A stretch of DNA of 64,000 bases. It comes from Bacteroidetes bacterium UBA1935 (GTDB lineage: Bacteria > Bacteroidota > Bacteroidia > Chitinophagales > Chitinophagaceae). Numbering within the stretch: the first letter of the stretch is position 1; the number at the start of each line of letters is the position of its first letter. Of this stretch, positions 8,590-17,308 are shown piece by piece. The stretch covers positions 1 to 64,000 of the forward strand of contig DDFF01000016.1 in NCBI GenBank assembly GCA_002337045.1, read 5' to 3'. The notes beneath the pieces were generated by a model. The model ran no database searches. It was not told the origin of the DNA and was given only the letters and a program-made list of their open reading frames with translations. The position numbers were made by a program, and so were the translations under genes.

Positions 8590-9192
8590 TTATTGAGCAG
8601 CTTCGAATTTAGCAGCTACTGCATCCCAGTTGATAACATTCCAGATAGCACCCAGATAATCAGGGCGTTTGTTTTGGTATTTCAGGTAGTATGCGTGTTC
8701 CCATACGTCGATGCCCAGAATAGGTGTGCCTTTTACTTCAGCAATATCCATCAGCGGGTTGTCTTGGTTTGGTGTAGAGCATACATCCAGTTTGCCATCT
8801 TTTACAATCAGCCAAGCCCAGCCGCTACCAAAGCGTGTAGTACCTGCTGTATTCATTTTTTCTTTCAGTGCATCCAAAGAACCGAAAGCTGCATTGATAG
8901 CATCTGCCAATGCACCTGATGGTTGGCTACCGCTTGGCCCCAGAATTTCCCAGAACAGTGAGTGGTTCCAGTGACCACCACCGTTGTTGCGTACAGCAGC
9001 AGGGTATTTAGAGATGTTAGCCATCAGTTCTTCAAGCGATTTGCCTTCACCGTCAGTACCTGCCAGTGCTTTATTCAGGTTATCTACATAAGCCTGATGA
9101 TGCCTGTCGTGGTGTATTTGCATTGTTAGTGCATCAATGTGTGGTTCCAGTGCGTCGAACGCATATCCTAATGCAGGAAGTGTATGTGCCAT
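8590..9192 (-). CDS. Superoxide dismutase, Fe/Mn family (copy 2)
   Basis: 200 residues, the same length as its neighbour and clearly a tandem paralogue (shared blocks include DALEPHID, GSGW.WLIVKDGKLDV and NPLMDIAEVKG). Ligands are the N-terminal His in IHHDRHHQ, the His of GHWNHSLFWE, and Asp and His in DVWEHAYY. It keeps the conserved GGGHWNHS sequence of canonical family members, so it is probably the main enzyme. The start MAHTLPAL was chosen over an upstream in-frame extension of 21 residues that has no counterpart in copy 1. The product is cytosolic. Confidence 0.95.
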   Translation of the reverse strand: MAHTLPALGYAFDALEPHIDALTMQIHHDRHHQAYVDNLNKALAGTDGEGKSLEELMANISKYPAAVRNNGGGHWNHSLFWEILGPSGSQPSGALADAINAAFGSLDALKEKMNTAGTTRFGSGWAWLIVKDGKLDVCSTPNQDNPLMDIAEVKGTPILGIDVWEHAYYLKYQNKRPDYLGAIWNVINWDAVAAKFEAAQ

Positions 9193-9490
9193 AGTTTTAT
9201 TGTTTTTACGTTTTCTAAAGGACTCCAAAGTTAACCCTGAATGCCGAAAGCCCAAAACGCAGGGTGATTTTAATAGTTATTTAAAATAGCTGTATAGGCA
9301 TATTCCTTGCTTATTAGCCTTTTGTGTTTTCGTTAACCGCTAATTATCAACACTAATAAGGTTTTAGCTTATTTGTTGGTTGGCAGATAATCGTCGATTT
9401 TACAATTTATTGTCCTGCTCGGTATTTCGTGTACCTACACCAAACACCTGTTTAGTCTGTATATTTGACCCGTATTTCGAAACCATTCGC
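9193..9490. other. Intergenic region between sod and the RND pump gene
   Basis: 298 nt without a supported gene. It holds the upstream sequence of the minus-strand sod genes and of the plus-strand pump. A -7 box TATATTTG lies at 9460-9467, 23 nt before the pump start. An open frame reading through much of this space lacks family sequence and is not supported as coding. Confidence 0.6.
9460..9467 (+). promoter_or_regulatory. -7 promoter element of the RND pump gene
   Basis: TATATTTG matches TAnnTTTG, 23 nt before the ATG at 9491. It lies inside an upstream in-frame extension of the pump ORF and so supports the downstream start. Confidence 0.55.
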
Positions 9491-12400
9491 ATGAGTCTTC
9501 CTTCGTTATCATTACGGCGGCCTGTATTAGCCATCGTTCTCAATATTCTGATAGTTGTTTTTGGTTACATCGGGTTCACTTCGCTCGGTGTTCGCGACTA
9601 TCCTTCTATCGACCCGCCGATTATCAACGTGCGTACATCTTACGCAGGTGCCAATCCTGATATCATAGAATCGCAGATTACTGAGCCGTTGGAGAAGTCT
9701 ATCAATGGTATTGCGGGTATCAAGAGTATATCGTCTACCAGTGCGCAGGGCAACAGTAACATTACCGTAGAGTTTGATTTGGGTGTAGACTTAGAAGCAG
9801 CTGCAAATGATGTGCGCGATAAAGTATCGCAAGCCATCCGAAACCTGCCGCAGGATATTGATGCGCCACCTGTAGTGTCTAAAGCAGATGCCAATTCGCA
9901 GCCTATCATATCGATGACGGTACAGAGCGATACCAAGAATCAACTGGAACTAACAGAGTATGCTGAGAACGTATTGGTAGAACGCCTGCAGACTATCCCC
10001 GGTGTTAGTAGTATACAGATATGGGGGCAGAAGCGTTATGCCATGCGCCTTTGGCTCGATCCGCTGAAATTGGCTGGTTATGGCATTACGTTTCAGGATG
10101 TAGAGCAATCGCTTGCTAAACAAAATGTGGAATTGCCTTCCGGTAAACTATCAGGCGCTAATACAGAGCTCTCTGTACGCACATTCGGCAGGCTGTTTTC
10201 AGAAGAAGATTTCAATAAGCTGATAATAAAGAATGTAAACGGCACAGATATACACCTGAGTGATGTTGGCGAGGCAGTGCTTGGCCCGGAGAATGAAGAA
10301 ACGGTGCTGAAAGAAAGCAACGTGCCGATGATTGCATTGGCCATTACACCGCAGCCGGGTTCTAACTACGTAGCTATTGCAGATGAGTTTTATAAACGCT
10401 ACGACGCACTTAAGAAAGACATCCCTGCAGATTTTAAAGTAAACATAGCACTCGATACAACAGCATATATTAAGAAGTCTATCAGCGAGGTAGAGGAGAC
10501 ATTGTTTGTTGCATTCGCACTCGTAATCATCATTATCTATCTCTTCTTCCGCGATTGGCTGATTGCCTTCCGCCCGTTGATAGATATACCTGTCAGCCTG
10601 ATTGGTGCATTCTTCATTATGTACATGATGGGCTTTACCATCAATATCCTCACGCTGCTTGCCATCGTATTGGCTACAGGTCTTGTGGTGGATGATGGTA
10701 TTGTAGTGACGGAAAATATATACAAGAAGATAGAGAAGGGTATGGAGAAGCATCGTGCCGCCAGAGAGGGTAGCGAGGAAATATATTTTGCGGTCATCTC
10801 TACCTCCATCACATTAGCGGTTGTGTTCTTGCCGATTGTTTTCTTACAGGGTTTTACTGGTAGGCTGTTTCGGGAGTTCGGTATAGTGGTAGCTGGTGCG
10901 GTATTGATATCTGCATTCGTATCACTGTCATTAACTCCTGTACTGAACGTATTGATGACGCGCAAAGAACACAAGCCTTCAAAATTCTATGTAAAGTCTG
11001 AGCCATTCTTTGTAGGTATGGAGCAGGCATACAAGAAAGGGTTGGTTTGGATAATGCGTCATAAATGGGTAGCATTTGTAGGTGTGAAAGTGAGCTTCGC
11101 ACTGATATTCCTTATAGGTAAAGGATTGCAAAGTGAGCTGGCGCCACTCGAAGACCGTGGCCGTTTCCGTGCACAGGTATCAGCACCGGAAGGAACATCT
11201 TACGATGCCATGGATAAATACATGGAGCAGTTGGTGAATGTAGTGCTTGATTCCATACCTGAAAGACAAGTAACATTATCTGTTACTGCGCCGGGCTTTA
11301 CAGGTTCGGGTGCGGTGAATACTGGCTTTATGAATGTGCGCCTGAGTGATGCAGACAAACGCAAACGCTCGCAGGATGAAATTGTACAAGCTGTCAACCG
11401 TAACCTGCAAAAGAAAAACTTCGGCCGTGCATTTGCCATACAAGAACAGACTATATCTGTGCAGCGCGGTGGTAGTGCATACCCGGTAGTGTTCATTCTG
11501 CAAAACATCAATTTCGAGAAGCTGGCGCAAGTTGTGCCTAAGTTTCTAGACGAGGTAAATCAGAGCCCTGTTTTTCAGGGTGCCGATATAGATTTGAAAT
11601 TCAACAAGCCTGAACTGACAGTAAGTATCAACCGTGCAAAAGCTTCGCAGGTAGGTGTTTCAATTCAGGATATAGCGCAGACCTTGCAATTGGCATTAAG
11701 TAACCGCCGTCTTGGTTACTTTACCAAAAATGGTAAGCAGTATCAGGTACTTGGTCAGGTATTCCGCGAAAACCGCGAAGCACCAATAGACCTGAAGACA
11801 TTCTATGTGCGCAACAGTTCAGGGCAGGTAATGTCTATCGACAACTTTGTATCGATAGAAGAAACAACCAGTCCATCGCAGATATATCACTATAACAGGT
11901 ACAAGTCTGCAACCATTTCATCAGGCCTTGCACCCGGCAAAACTATCGGCGATGGTATTGCAGAGATGGATAAGATTTATGAAAAGCTGAAGAAAGATAA
12001 AGTAGTTGATGAATCATTCACTACATCGCTGGGTGGTGCATCTAAAGACTATGTAGAAAGCTCTTCCAACACACTCTTTGCATTCATACTTGCATTGGTG
12101 TTGATATACCTGATTCTGGCTGCGCAGTTCGAGAGCTTTATCGATCCGCTCATCATCATGCTTACGGTGCCATTGGCTATAGCAGGTGCGGTGCTGTCGC
12201 TGTGGTTGTTCGGACAAACACTGAACATCTTCTCGCAGATTGGTATGATTATGCTGATAGGCCTTGTTACCAAAAACGGTATCCTGATTGTAGAATACGC
12301 CAACCATATTCGCGACAGGGGAGCATCTAAAGTAAATGCGGTAATAGAGGCAGCGTCTATGCGTCTGCGTCCTATATTGATGACTAGCCTTGCTATGATG

Positions 12401-12589
12401 TTTGGTGCATTGCCATTGGCATTATCGCTGGGTGCAGCATCTAAGAGCCGTATGCCATTGGGTATAGTGATAGTGGGGGGCTTGCTGTTCTCGCTGGTCT
12501 TGTCATTGTTTATAGTACCGGTTATTTATACATTCTTCTCTCGCAGAAAACCACAATCGGCAACTGCGGTAGATAAACTGAACGATTAA
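9491..12589 (+). CDS. RND efflux transporter, inner membrane pump subunit
   Basis: A 1032-residue proton-driven pump of the HAE-1/AcrB-like RND family, of typical length. The N-terminal membrane helix LAIVLNILIVVFGYIGF is followed by the porter domain (YAGANPDIIESQITEPLE, NDVRDKVSQA) and the first helix bundle, with the charged relay segment in LATGLVVDDGIVVTENIY. The second half repeats this plan and contains GLVTKNGILIVEYANH. The start MSLPSLSLRRPVLA was preferred over a 37-residue upstream extension because the promoter lies within that extension. Its stop overlaps the ATG of the outer membrane factor by 1 nt. No periplasmic adaptor gene is present in the window, so the adaptor may be encoded elsewhere. 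The substrate is unknown. Confidence 0.95.
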   Translation: MSLPSLSLRRPVLAIVLNILIVVFGYIGFTSLGVRDYPSIDPPIINVRTSYAGANPDIIESQITEPLEKSINGIAGIKSISSTSAQGNSNITVEFDLGVDLEAAANDVRDKVSQAIRNLPQDIDAPPVVSKADANSQPIISMTVQSDTKNQLELTEYAENVLVERLQTIPGVSSIQIWGQKRYAMRLWLDPLKLAGYGITFQDVEQSLAKQNVELPSGKLSGANTELSVRTFGRLFSEEDFNKLIIKNVNGTDIHLSDVGEAVLGPENEETVLKESNVPMIALAITPQPGSNYVAIADEFYKRYDALKKDIPADFKVNIALDTTAYIKKSISEVEETLFVAFALVIIIIYLFFRDWLIAFRPLIDIPVSLIGAFFIMYMMGFTINILTLLAIVLATGLVVDDGIVVTENIYKKIEKGMEKHRAAREGSEEIYFAVISTSITLAVVFLPIVFLQGFTGRLFREFGIVVAGAVLISAFVSLSLTPVLNVLMTRKEHKPSKFYVKSEPFFVGMEQAYKKGLVWIMRHKWVAFVGVKVSFALIFLIGKGLQSELAPLEDRGRFRAQVSAPEGTSYDAMDKYMEQLVNVVLDSIPERQVTLSVTAPGFTGSGAVNTGFMNVRLSDADKRKRSQDEIVQAVNRNLQKKNFGRAFAIQEQTISVQRGGSAYPVVFILQNINFEKLAQVVPKFLDEVNQSPVFQGADIDLKFNKPELTVSINRAKASQVGVSIQDIAQTLQLALSNRRLGYFTKNGKQYQVLGQVFRENREAPIDLKTFYVRNSSGQVMSIDNFVSIEETTSPSQIYHYNRYKSATISSGLAPGKTIGDGIAEMDKIYEKLKKDKVVDESFTTSLGGASKDYVESSSNTLFAFILALVLIYLILAAQFESFIDPLIIMLTVPLAIAGAVLSLWLFGQTLNIFSQIGMIMLIGLVTKNGILIVEYANHIRDRGASKVNAVIEAASMRLRPILMTSLAMMFGALPLALSLGAASKSRMPLGIVIVGGLLFSLVLSLFIVPVIYTFFSRRKPQSATAVDKLND

Positions 12590-13884
12590 TGAAGCAAATA
12601 TTAGCTGGCATATTACTCCTCTCTGGCACGGTATCTACTGCACAGCAGCGGCTGTCACTGAGCGATGCCATTGCCAAAGCGCTTGAACATAATTTTGATA
12701 TACGCATTGCAAAGACGGCACTGCAACAGGCTGAGCGCAATAATACACTTGGTAATGCAGGCTTTTCGCCAAATGTAAACGCAACTGCAGGCGTAACTAC
12801 AGGTAGTGCAAATACAAGAATAGAATTCGCCGACGGTCGTGTACAAGAAGTAGCCAATGCGGCTTCTGTAGGGTACAATGGTGCCGTATCGCTTGGGTGG
12901 ACATTGTTTGACGGTGGCAGAATGTTCCTGAATAAAAAACTACTGAACACACAGGAAGCGGTAGTAAGTGCACAGTTGAAAGAGCGTGTGCAGGCTATCG
13001 TATCGCAAACCATACAGGCGTATGCGGCTGCAGTATTTCAGAAGCAGCAGGGCGTTGCTATAGATACTGCGTTGGTACTTGCAAAGACAAGGATGATATT
13101 ATCGCAAGTGAAGTATGAAACGGGTGCTTCTGCCAAAGTAGATTTCCTGCAGGCGCGTGTAGACTATAATACCCGCCAGTCAGATTCGCTGACACTTGAA
13201 GCACAACATATTTCTTCATTGGCTACGCTTAATGCTTTGATGGGTGAAGAGGCGGATAGGCTATATGTATTGGATGATGAATTGCAAATGAATACAGCAC
13301 TGCAACCAACTGATAAAGACAGGTTGAAAGATCTGAGCCCTTCTTTGCAGATAGCAAGGCAAAATGCAGAAGCTTCTGAACTGAGTGCCAAGATTGCAAA
13401 AGCTTTCATGCTGCCTACACTGTCTGTAAACGGAGCGTATTCGTACAGTCGTACACAGAGCCAGGCAGGTTTTGCATTATTCAACCAGAGCTATGGCCCA
13501 ACGGGGGGGGCAAACTTAAGTATGCCTTTGTTTCAGGGTGGCAACCTGCGCAGACAGGCAAAAATAGCATCGCTGCAAGCTATGCGTATGCAGCTAACTT
13601 ACGATTGGCAGAACACCGAACTTAGCAGGCAATACCGCACTGCATGGGGCAATTATGAAATGGCATTAGCTGCCTACAAACTTGAGCAGGAAAACATTGG
13701 CTACGCCAAAGAGAATCTTGATATACAGAAAGCGCGTTTTCGTGTAGGTATTGCAAATACACTGGAAACACGTGAGGCAGAGAATAGCTACGTACAGGCA
13801 TTGCAGCGCTTATTCACCGCAGCCTACAACCTGAAGGTAAGCGAAACCAGAGTGCTGGAACTGGAAGGAAACTTAGTAAAATAA
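12589..13884 (+). CDS. TolC-family outer membrane efflux protein
   Basis: 431 residues with a signal peptide (LAGILLLSGTVSTAQ) and two OEP repeats of long coiled helices (SLSDAIAKALEHNFDIRIAKTALQQAE, and the second half from about residue 210). It would form the trimeric outer membrane channel for the RND pump encoded immediately upstream with a 1-nt overlap, which indicates translational coupling. It ends in LELEGNLVK, common for family members. A run of eight G residues near 13503 lies in frame. Confidence 0.93.
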   Translation: MKQILAGILLLSGTVSTAQQRLSLSDAIAKALEHNFDIRIAKTALQQAERNNTLGNAGFSPNVNATAGVTTGSANTRIEFADGRVQEVANAASVGYNGAVSLGWTLFDGGRMFLNKKLLNTQEAVVSAQLKERVQAIVSQTIQAYAAAVFQKQQGVAIDTALVLAKTRMILSQVKYETGASAKVDFLQARVDYNTRQSDSLTLEAQHISSLATLNALMGEEADRLYVLDDELQMNTALQPTDKDRLKDLSPSLQIARQNAEASELSAKIAKAFMLPTLSVNGAYSYSRTQSQAGFALFNQSYGPTGGANLSMPLFQGGNLRRQAKIASLQAMRMQLTYDWQNTELSRQYRTAWGNYEMALAAYKLEQENIGYAKENLDIQKARFRVGIANTLETREAENSYVQALQRLFTAAYNLKVSETRVLELEGNLVK

Positions 13885-13914
13885 TAAAGCCCCTCATTGA
13901 GGGGCTTTATTATT
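13882..13914. terminator. Terminator hairpin after the efflux operon
   Basis: AATAAAGCCCCTC pairs with GAGGGGCTTTATT and lies between convergent genes ending at 13884 and 13919. It can serve both strands. Confidence 0.88.
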
Positions 13915-13918
13915 AAGA

Positions 13919-14860
13919 TTAGATATGTTGTTTGAAATACTCCAGCGTCCTGCGCAGACCTTCACTGCGGTCTACAGTTGGTTGCCATCCCAGTATTTCT
14001 TTTGCTTTTGTAATGTTTGGCTGACGTTGTTTAGGGTCGTCCTGTGGCAGTGGTTCGTACACTATTTTAGATTTAGAACCTGTTAGTGCAATTACTTCTT
14101 CCGCAAATTGCAGCAGGCTTATCTCTACAGGGTTACCAATGTTTACAGGCATGTGGTAGTCGCTCAACAATAAACGATAGATGCCCTCAACCAAGTCATC
14201 GCAATAGCAGAAAGAACGAGTCTGAGAACCATCACCATATACTGTAACATCTTCACCACGTAGCGCCTGGCTCATGAATGTTGGCAGCGCACGGCCGTCA
14301 TCGAGTCGCATACGCGGGCCGTATGTGTTGAAGATACGGATGATGCGTGTTTCCACACCGTGGAAGTTGTGGTAAGCCATTGTGATGCTTTCCATGTAGC
14401 GTTTAGCTTCATCATATACACCACGCGGGCCTATCGGGTTCACATTACCCCAGTATTCTTCTGTCTGCGGGTGCACCAGCGGATCGCCATACACTTCAGA
14501 TGTAGAAGCTACCAATATGCGAGCGCCTTTAGCTTTTGCAAGGCCCAGCAGATTGTGCGTACCCATTGCGCCTACTTTCAGCGTTTGGATAGGCATTTTC
14601 AGATAGTCTATCGGGCTGGCAGGCGATGCAAAGTGCAGTATATAATCGATGTTGCCGGGTACGTGTACAAACTTGGTAACATCGTGATGATAGAAATCAA
14701 AATCCTTGTTCGGGAACAGATGTTCTATGTTCTGGATATTGCCCGTCAGCAGGTTGTCCATACCAACTACAGTGTATCCTTCTTTCAGAAACCTGTCGCA
14801 CAGGTGAGAACCGAGGAAGCCTGCGGCACCTGTTATTAATATGCGTTTCTTAGTACTCAT
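13919..14860 (-). CDS. UDP-glucuronate decarboxylase (UDP-xylose synthase type SDR)
   Basis: A 313-residue extended short-chain dehydrogenase that would convert UDP-glucuronate to UDP-xylose with bound NAD. The dinucleotide-binding motif is TGAAGFLGSHL at residues 11-21. The catalytic Tyr and Lys are in GVYDEAKR around residues 147-154, with the preceding TSEVYGDP. The conserved PRMRLDDGR stretch and the C-terminal WQPTVDRSEGLRRT are typical of UXS. It lies 39 nt downstream of a UDP-glucose dehydrogenase gene, which makes its substrate and strongly supports the call over other epimerases. The product probably feeds surface polysaccharide or glycoprotein synthesis. Confidence 0.9.
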   Translation of the reverse strand: MSTKKRILITGAAGFLGSHLCDRFLKEGYTVVGMDNLLTGNIQNIEHLFPNKDFDFYHHDVTKFVHVPGNIDYILHFASPASPIDYLKMPIQTLKVGAMGTHNLLGLAKAKGARILVASTSEVYGDPLVHPQTEEYWGNVNPIGPRGVYDEAKRYMESITMAYHNFHGVETRIIRIFNTYGPRMRLDDGRALPTFMSQALRGEDVTVYGDGSQTRSFCYCDDLVEGIYRLLLSDYHMPVNIGNPVEISLLQFAEEVIALTGSKSKIVYEPLPQDDPKQRQPNITKAKEILGWQPTVDRSEGLRRTLEYFKQHI

Positions 14861-14899
14861 TATCTATGATATAGTTATTGTCTGTTGTGAATGTCCCGA

Positions 14900-16279
14900 T
14901 TAGTCAAGTACGCCGCGCTCTCTGATAGCAGAACCGTTGTTCACGGTTATTTTGCTTCTCAGTGATGCATGTACTGTGGTACGGCCGATGCTTTCGTAAT
15001 AGAAGCCAAGCTCTTCCATTTTCTCCAGGCTGTATACGTTACGGCCATCGAAGATAGCAGGGAATTTCAGTGTTTTCTGTATGCGGTCAAAATCCGGGTT
15101 GCGGAACTCGCTCCACTCTGTAACAATAACCAGTGCATCTGTATCTGTCAGTGCATCATACTGGTCGTTTGCAAAGTATACTTTGTCGCCAAATATTTTC
15201 TTCACGTTAGCCATTGCTTCAGGGTCGTAGGTACGTACCTGACCACCTGCTTCCAGTATTTCGCGTATCAGTTCCAAAGCCGGTGCTTCGCGGATGTCAT
15301 CCGTTTCAGGTTTAAAGGCAAGGCCCCAAACTGCAAACGTGCGGCCTGTAAGGTCTGTGCCAAACGCTTCGCGGATTTTCCTGCCAAGGCGCAGTTTTTG
15401 TTTATCATTTACTTCCATCACCGTGTTCACAAGGCGGAAGTCGTATTCCAGTTCACGAGCCGTCAGTGCCAGTGCCTGTACGTCCTTAGGGAAGCAGCTA
15501 CCGCCATAACCCACACCCGGGAACAGGAAGCGCTTACCGATACGGCCGTCGCTACCCATACCTATCCGTACCATGTCTACGTTAGCACCTGCTTTTTCGC
15601 ACAGGTTGGCCATTTCGTTCATGAAAGATATACGCATTGCCAGATAAGAGTTGGCAGCATATTTAGTCATTTCAGAAGAACGCTCGTCCATAAAGTATAT
15701 CGGGTTGCCCTGACGTACATATGGCTGATACAATTCTTCCATCAGTTTCTTAGCTTTTTCTGATGATGTACCCACTACTACGCGGTCAGGCTTCAGAAAG
15801 TCTTCCACAGCTACACCTTCGCGTAGGAATTCCGGGTTAGATACTACATCATACAGTTCTTTATCAAGCCTTTTTGCCAGTACTGCAGCTACTTTTTCAG
15901 CAGTGCCTACAGGTACGGTGCTTTTATTTACTATTACAGTGTATCTATCTATGATTTTGCTCAGGTCGTCAGCCACGCCCAATACATAACGCAGGTCGGC
16001 AGCACCATCTTCACCCGGAGGTGTAGGCAGTGCCAGAAATACGATTTGTGCATTCTTGATACCTTCCGCCAGAGAAGTAGTGAAAGTGATACGCTTTTCT
16101 TTGATGTTGCGTTCCAGCAGTACATCAAGTCCCGGCTCGTATATAGGGGACTTGCCTGCGCGCAGCATGGCAATCTTTTCCTCGTTTACATCTATACATA
16201 CTACATTGTTGCCCGTTTCGGCAAAACATGTACCCGAAACCAGACCAACATAACCTGTGCCAACTATAGCTATTTGCAT
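14900..16279 (-). CDS. UDP-glucose 6-dehydrogenase
   Basis: 459 residues, cytosolic, oxidising UDP-glucose to UDP-glucuronate in two NAD-dependent steps. The Rossmann motif GTGYVGLVSG is at residues 7-16, and the catalytic cysteine lies in GVGYGGSCFPKD near residue 260. The C-terminal UDP-binding domain includes AFKPETDDIREAP. The length is normal. It is first in a two-gene operon with the decarboxylase, and a -7 box is found 25 nt upstream. The final 40 residues (SKITVNNGSAIRERG) are an extension of unclear role. Confidence 0.95.
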   Translation of the reverse strand: MQIAIVGTGYVGLVSGTCFAETGNNVVCIDVNEEKIAMLRAGKSPIYEPGLDVLLERNIKEKRITFTTSLAEGIKNAQIVFLALPTPPGEDGAADLRYVLGVADDLSKIIDRYTVIVNKSTVPVGTAEKVAAVLAKRLDKELYDVVSNPEFLREGVAVEDFLKPDRVVVGTSSEKAKKLMEELYQPYVRQGNPIYFMDERSSEMTKYAANSYLAMRISFMNEMANLCEKAGANVDMVRIGMGSDGRIGKRFLFPGVGYGGSCFPKDVQALALTARELEYDFRLVNTVMEVNDKQKLRLGRKIREAFGTDLTGRTFAVWGLAFKPETDDIREAPALELIREILEAGGQVRTYDPEAMANVKKIFGDKVYFANDQYDALTDTDALVIVTEWSEFRNPDFDRIQKTLKFPAIFDGRNVYSLEKMEELGFYYESIGRTTVHASLRSKITVNNGSAIRERGVLD

Positions 16280-16304
16280 AATGACTGTTTATGAAAAATT
16301 TGCG

Positions 16305-16312
16305 CAAATGTA
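16305..16312 (-). promoter_or_regulatory. -7 promoter element of the UDP-xylose operon
   Basis: Read on the minus strand this is TACATTTG, a full TAnnTTTG match, 25 nt before the dehydrogenase ATG. Confidence 0.55.
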
Positions 16313-16431
16313 GGTATAATTTTGGCTTTATATGTTAGAATACTTCTACATATTAGCATATTTTGAAAATTTTGCTTACCATTACAGTTAGATTTCATAA
16401 AACAGGAATTTATTTTAAAAATTAATAATCT

Positions 16432-17259
16432 ATGAGAGGCAAAAAGTTTTACGCTTTTCTATCTGCATCAGCACTGGCTTTAGTTATAGTAGCAATCGGC
16501 TGTAAAAAGAGTAATACAGATAAGGTTGTGAATGTTGAGGATATCAGTTATGGCAAGGAAAATGCTCGTATTGAACAAACTGTTAGTGATGCGGAAACTT
16601 TTGTAGATCAGGCGTATGCTTCGGGTTTTCTTAATCTGAAAGGTGGTAATGCGCTTGGTAGCACATGCGCCAATATATCTGTTGATACCGCAGCTCATAG
16701 AATCGTTATCGATTTTTCTACACAAAACTGTCTTTGTAAAGACAGCCGCTATCGCCGTGGTAAGATTATCTGCAACTACACTAAGAAATATACAGATTCA
16801 GGTTCAGTACGTTCTATATACTTCGATAAGTATTATGTAAATGACTATTCTGTAAACGGTTTGATTACCGTTACAAAGATTCAAAGTCCTAAAGATTTGC
16901 ATTATGCAATCGCCAGCAATGTTACACTAACATCTGCTGATGGTCTGTTGACAACAAGCAGGAGAGCTACACAAACACGCAGCTATGTAACCGGTAGCTT
17001 TAGTGAAGATGTTTATGACGATGAATATTATGTTGATGGTTACGGTGATTATACACACTCTAACGGTGCGCTGTATACATTCAGTATAGAAGAACATTTG
17101 CGTGTAAATCCCAACTGCGATTGGCCTAAAGAAGGTATCGTGGAAATGATACAGGTAAATGGCTCTCCACGTATTTTCAACTACGGTCCGTCTATAGGTT
17201 GCGACAGAAAAGCCACAATGACTGTGAATGAAGTAGTGAATGAAGTTTTGATGGATTAA
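16432..17259 (+). CDS. Hypothetical lipoprotein
   Basis: 275 residues with a lipoprotein signal (hydrophobic ALALVIVAI then GCKKSN). The mature region has four further cysteines in pairs (ANISVD, NCLCKDS, IICNYT, NPNCDW and GCDRK segments), suggesting disulfides. It is otherwise beta-rich with many Tyr and Asp residues. I recognise no family. Monocistronic, it ends at a terminator shared with the convergent aminotransferase gene. It is probably anchored in the envelope. Confidence 0.7.
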   Translation: MRGKKFYAFLSASALALVIVAIGCKKSNTDKVVNVEDISYGKENARIEQTVSDAETFVDQAYASGFLNLKGGNALGSTCANISVDTAAHRIVIDFSTQNCLCKDSRYRRGKIICNYTKKYTDSGSVRSIYFDKYYVNDYSVNGLITVTKIQSPKDLHYAIASNVTLTSADGLLTTSRRATQTRSYVTGSFSEDVYDDEYYVDGYGDYTHSNGALYTFSIEEHLRVNPNCDWPKEGIVEMIQVNGSPRIFNYGPSIGCDRKATMTVNEVVNEVLMD

Positions 17260-17282
17260 TTTATTGATACAGGATATAATGT

Positions 17283-17308
17283 AAAAGCAGCCTTAAAGGC
17301 TGCTTTTG
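17283..17308. terminator. Bidirectional terminator hairpin
   Basis: AAAAGCAGCC and GGCTGCTTTT enclose a five-base loop, between convergent genes ending at 17259 and 17309. Confidence 0.88.

Noticed and set aside
9380..9490. 37-residue N-terminal extension of the RND pump
   Set aside because: A -7 promoter box lies within it and the pump family starts at MSLPSLSLRRP.
14969..15763. 264-codon open frame antisense to the UDP-glucose dehydrogenase
   Set aside because: Shadow of a well-supported gene; Cys/Phe/His-rich composition and no motif.
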